From JBGTCY01 sp041748615 (lineage in GTDB: Bacteria > Bacteroidota > Bacteroidia > Chitinophagales > CAIOSU01): a stretch of 15,369 bases of DNA. Made by a program: the position numbers and the translations under genes. The stretch spans positions 1 through 15,369 of the forward strand of contig JBGTCY010000100.1 in the NCBI GenBank assembly GCA_041748615.1, in the 5' to 3' direction. Shown one piece after another: positions 13,855 to 15,369 of the stretch; the stretch's first letter is position 1, and each line of letters starts with the position of its first letter. The notes under the pieces are model-generated. The model was not told the DNA's origin. It ran no database searches and saw nothing but the letters and a program-made list of their open reading frames with translations.

Positions 13855-14871
13855 TTGAAACAGCATCTTCTAACGGCAATCAAGGTTCTTTTTTTTCTCG
13901 GAATCGGCATTTTATTGATTTGGTTAGTTGTGAAAGACCTTGATGAAAAGCAGCGCGAAGATATTTTTCAGGCATTCCGTGACGCCAACTATTGGTGGCT
14001 GATTCCCTCCGCGCTTATCGCGTTCGCCTCACATTACAGTCGCGCGGTGCGCTGGAACATGATGCTGCGCCCGATGGGCTACAATCCGAGTTCCGTTAAT
14101 TCTTTCCTCGCGGTGATGATTGGCTACCTGGCAAATCTTGCCGTGCCGCGTCTGGGCGAAGTCACGCGCTGCGGCATCCTGAACCGCTATGAAAAAATTC
14201 CGATTTACAAATCAGTAGGCACGGTGGTTACTGAACGCGCGATAGACCTCATCGTTCTTTTCTCGCTGTTTGTCATTGTGTTCGTCACGCAGTTTGATAC
14301 GCTGGGCGCTTACGCCAATGAAATCATCATCAGTCCCCTGAAGCAAAAAATCATGGGATTAATGGATGACGGAATCAAACTTTTGATTGCCGGCAGTATC
14401 GGTCTGCTTTTCGTTTTTATCATTTATAAATTCAGAAATAAAATCAAAGAAATCACCATTCTGAAACGCATCTTTGAAATGCTGCGCGGTTTCGCGGAAG
14501 GATTAAAAGCGGTCAGCCAGGTGGAGCGCCCGTTGGTTTTTGTGGCGCATTCCATCTTTATCTGGGTGGGATATTTGTTCATGGTTTATTTCTGTTTCTT
14601 CTGCTTAGAAGCCACCTCCGGACTTGGATTGAATGCCGCGCTCTCCTTAGTGGCTTTCGGCAGTCTCGCGATGATTGCCACTCCGGGCGGCATTGGCGCT
14701 TACCCGGTGGTGATGATGGCAATCTTAACACTCTATAAAGTGGACGACAACATGGGCTTCGCTTTCGGCTGGATTGCCTGGACCGGACAAACATTGTTAG
14801 TGCTGGTGGTGGGATTCATTTCCCTGGCAATTCTCCCCTTTCTCAATAAACCGGCTGATGAACAAAAGTGA
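13855..14871 (+). CDS. UPF0104 / LPG-synthase transmembrane-domain membrane protein
   Basis: The 338-residue inner-membrane protein has about eight hydrophobic segments, including residues ~8-26, 46-60, 82-97, 129-147, 172-190 and several in the last 100 residues. Diagnostic positions of the UPF0104 family are the loop VPRLGEVTRCGIL (97-109), ERAIDL (127-132) and a Gly-rich ATPGGIGAYPVVMM segment near the C-terminus. It corresponds to the membrane (flippase-like) half of lysyl-phosphatidylglycerol synthase; there is no C-terminal aminoacyl-transferase domain, so lipid lysylation is not expected. A lipid or lipid-linked transport role is inference. The start is a TTG at 13855, six bases after panD, which matches the family N-terminus; its end overlaps the next gene by 14 bases. 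Confidence 0.85.
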   Translation: MKQHLLTAIKVLFFLGIGILLIWLVVKDLDEKQREDIFQAFRDANYWWLIPSALIAFASHYSRAVRWNMMLRPMGYNPSSVNSFLAVMIGYLANLAVPRLGEVTRCGILNRYEKIPIYKSVGTVVTERAIDLIVLFSLFVIVFVTQFDTLGAYANEIIISPLKQKIMGLMDDGIKLLIAGSIGLLFVFIIYKFRNKIKEITILKRIFEMLRGFAEGLKAVSQVERPLVFVAHSIFIWVGYLFMVYFCFFCLEATSGLGLNAALSLVAFGSLAMIATPGGIGAYPVVMMAILTLYKVDDNMGFAFGWIAWTGQTLLVLVVGFISLAILPFLNKPADEQK

Positions 14872-15352
14872 AATCATCCGCTCGAAAATTTTCAGCAGAG
14901 ATGCTTTAAATAAAAAACTGCATCTCTGGCGATTCAAGCAACAAAAAATTGTTTTCACCAACGGTTGTTTTGATTTACTCCATGCCGGGCACATTCATCT
15001 TTTATCAAAAGCGGCTGAACAAGGTGACGTGATGATTGTTGGATTGAATACCGATGATTCCGTGAAAAAAATCAAAGGAGAAAATCGCCCGCTGCAAGAC
15101 GAAAACACGCGGGCGTTGGTGCTGGCTTCTTTGTTTTTTGTAAACGCGGTGGTGTTGTTCAGTGAAGAAACCCCGGCTGAATTAATCAAAGCCATTTCAC
15201 CCGATGTATTGGTGAAAGGCGGAGATTACAAACCGGAACAAATTGTTGGAGCCGATTGGGTGACCTCGCACGGAGGGAAAGTTGAAATCATTCCATTGGT
15301 GGAAGGACATTCAACCACTACACTCGAGCAAAAAATAAAATCTGAAAACTGA
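14858..15352 (+). CDS. rfaE2: D-glycero-beta-D-manno-heptose 1-phosphate adenylyltransferase
   Basis: The 164-residue protein is the stand-alone nucleotidyltransferase that converts heptose-1-phosphate and ATP to ADP-heptose for the LPS inner core. It shows FTNGCFDLLHAGHIHLL (33-49, HxGH at 42-45), GLNTDDSVKKIKGENRP (62-78) and the C-terminal PDVLVKGGDY (115-124) and GHSTTTLEQKI (150-160). The kinase half found in fused HldE enzymes is missing, so a separate kinase gene must be elsewhere. The ATG overlaps the membrane protein gene by 14 bases, so the two are translationally coupled. It is the fourth gene of the panC operon. Confidence 0.94.
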   Translation: MNKSEIIRSKIFSRDALNKKLHLWRFKQQKIVFTNGCFDLLHAGHIHLLSKAAEQGDVMIVGLNTDDSVKKIKGENRPLQDENTRALVLASLFFVNAVVLFSEETPAELIKAISPDVLVKGGDYKPEQIVGADWVTSHGGKVEIIPLVEGHSTTTLEQKIKSEN

Positions 15353-15353
15353 C

Positions 15354-15369
15354 TTGAGCGACAATCCTT
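15354..15369 (+). CDS. Possible start of the next operon gene (partial)
   Basis: A TTG two bases after the rfaE2 stop is followed by open codons Ser-Asp-Asn-Pro to the window end. TTG starts are used by two other genes here, so this could be the start of a fifth gene of the panC operon, but five codons are too few to identify anything. Confidence 0.25.

Overview
The window looks like a chromosomal segment from a member of the phylum Bacteroidota, probably an environmental Sphingobacteriia- or Chitinophagia-like lineage. The signs are a SusC/TonB-dependent receptor ending in a C-terminal aromatic, lipoproteins with acidic residues after the lipobox cysteine, a DUF4270 lipoprotein, A-rich leaders without strong Shine-Dalgarno sites, a TAnnTTTG-type promoter box, and apparent remnants of type IX secretion (T9SS) sorting domains. 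No rRNA, tRNA, CRISPR array, intact insertion sequence or phage gene was found.

Left part (1-3270). The 3' end of a TonB-dependent receptor gene is followed by a His/Asp-rich surface-type lipoprotein and a strong hairpin terminator. A Crp/Fnr-family regulator comes next, then a convergently transcribed class-3-like aldehyde dehydrogenase.

Middle, accessory part (3271-7020). This stretch has low gene density and many degraded pieces. It holds a DUF2237 gene, a complete PIN-domain toxin-antitoxin pair between two diverged direct repeats that appear to come from eroded T9SS C-terminal sorting domains, and anmK (anhydro-MurNAc kinase). It also holds a second toxin-antitoxin locus whose antitoxin is intact while its RelE-like toxin is cut to about 26 codons, plus heptamer-phased intergenic repeats and a possible four-helix-bundle remnant.

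Right part (7021-15369). A DUF2071 gene is followed after one base by an exported protein of unknown function that has a His/Cys arrangement like clan CD (caspase/gingipain-type) cysteine peptidases. Two compact divergent operons follow. The leftward one is half-length GT5 glycogen-synthase-like protein, then DUF4270 lipoprotein, then glmS (glucosamine-6-phosphate synthase). The rightward one is panC, panD, a UPF0104/LPG-synthase-TM membrane protein and rfaE2 (heptose-1-phosphate adenylyltransferase). The right half therefore joins envelope precursor supply (GlcN-6-P, heptose for LPS), pantothenate/CoA synthesis and two envelope proteins of unknown role.

The points most worth a second look are the possible clan-CD-like exported protein, the toxin-antitoxin pair flanked by T9SS-tail repeats, the orphan antitoxin with its truncated toxin, and the glycogen-synthase-like protein that lacks the nucleotide-sugar half of the fold.
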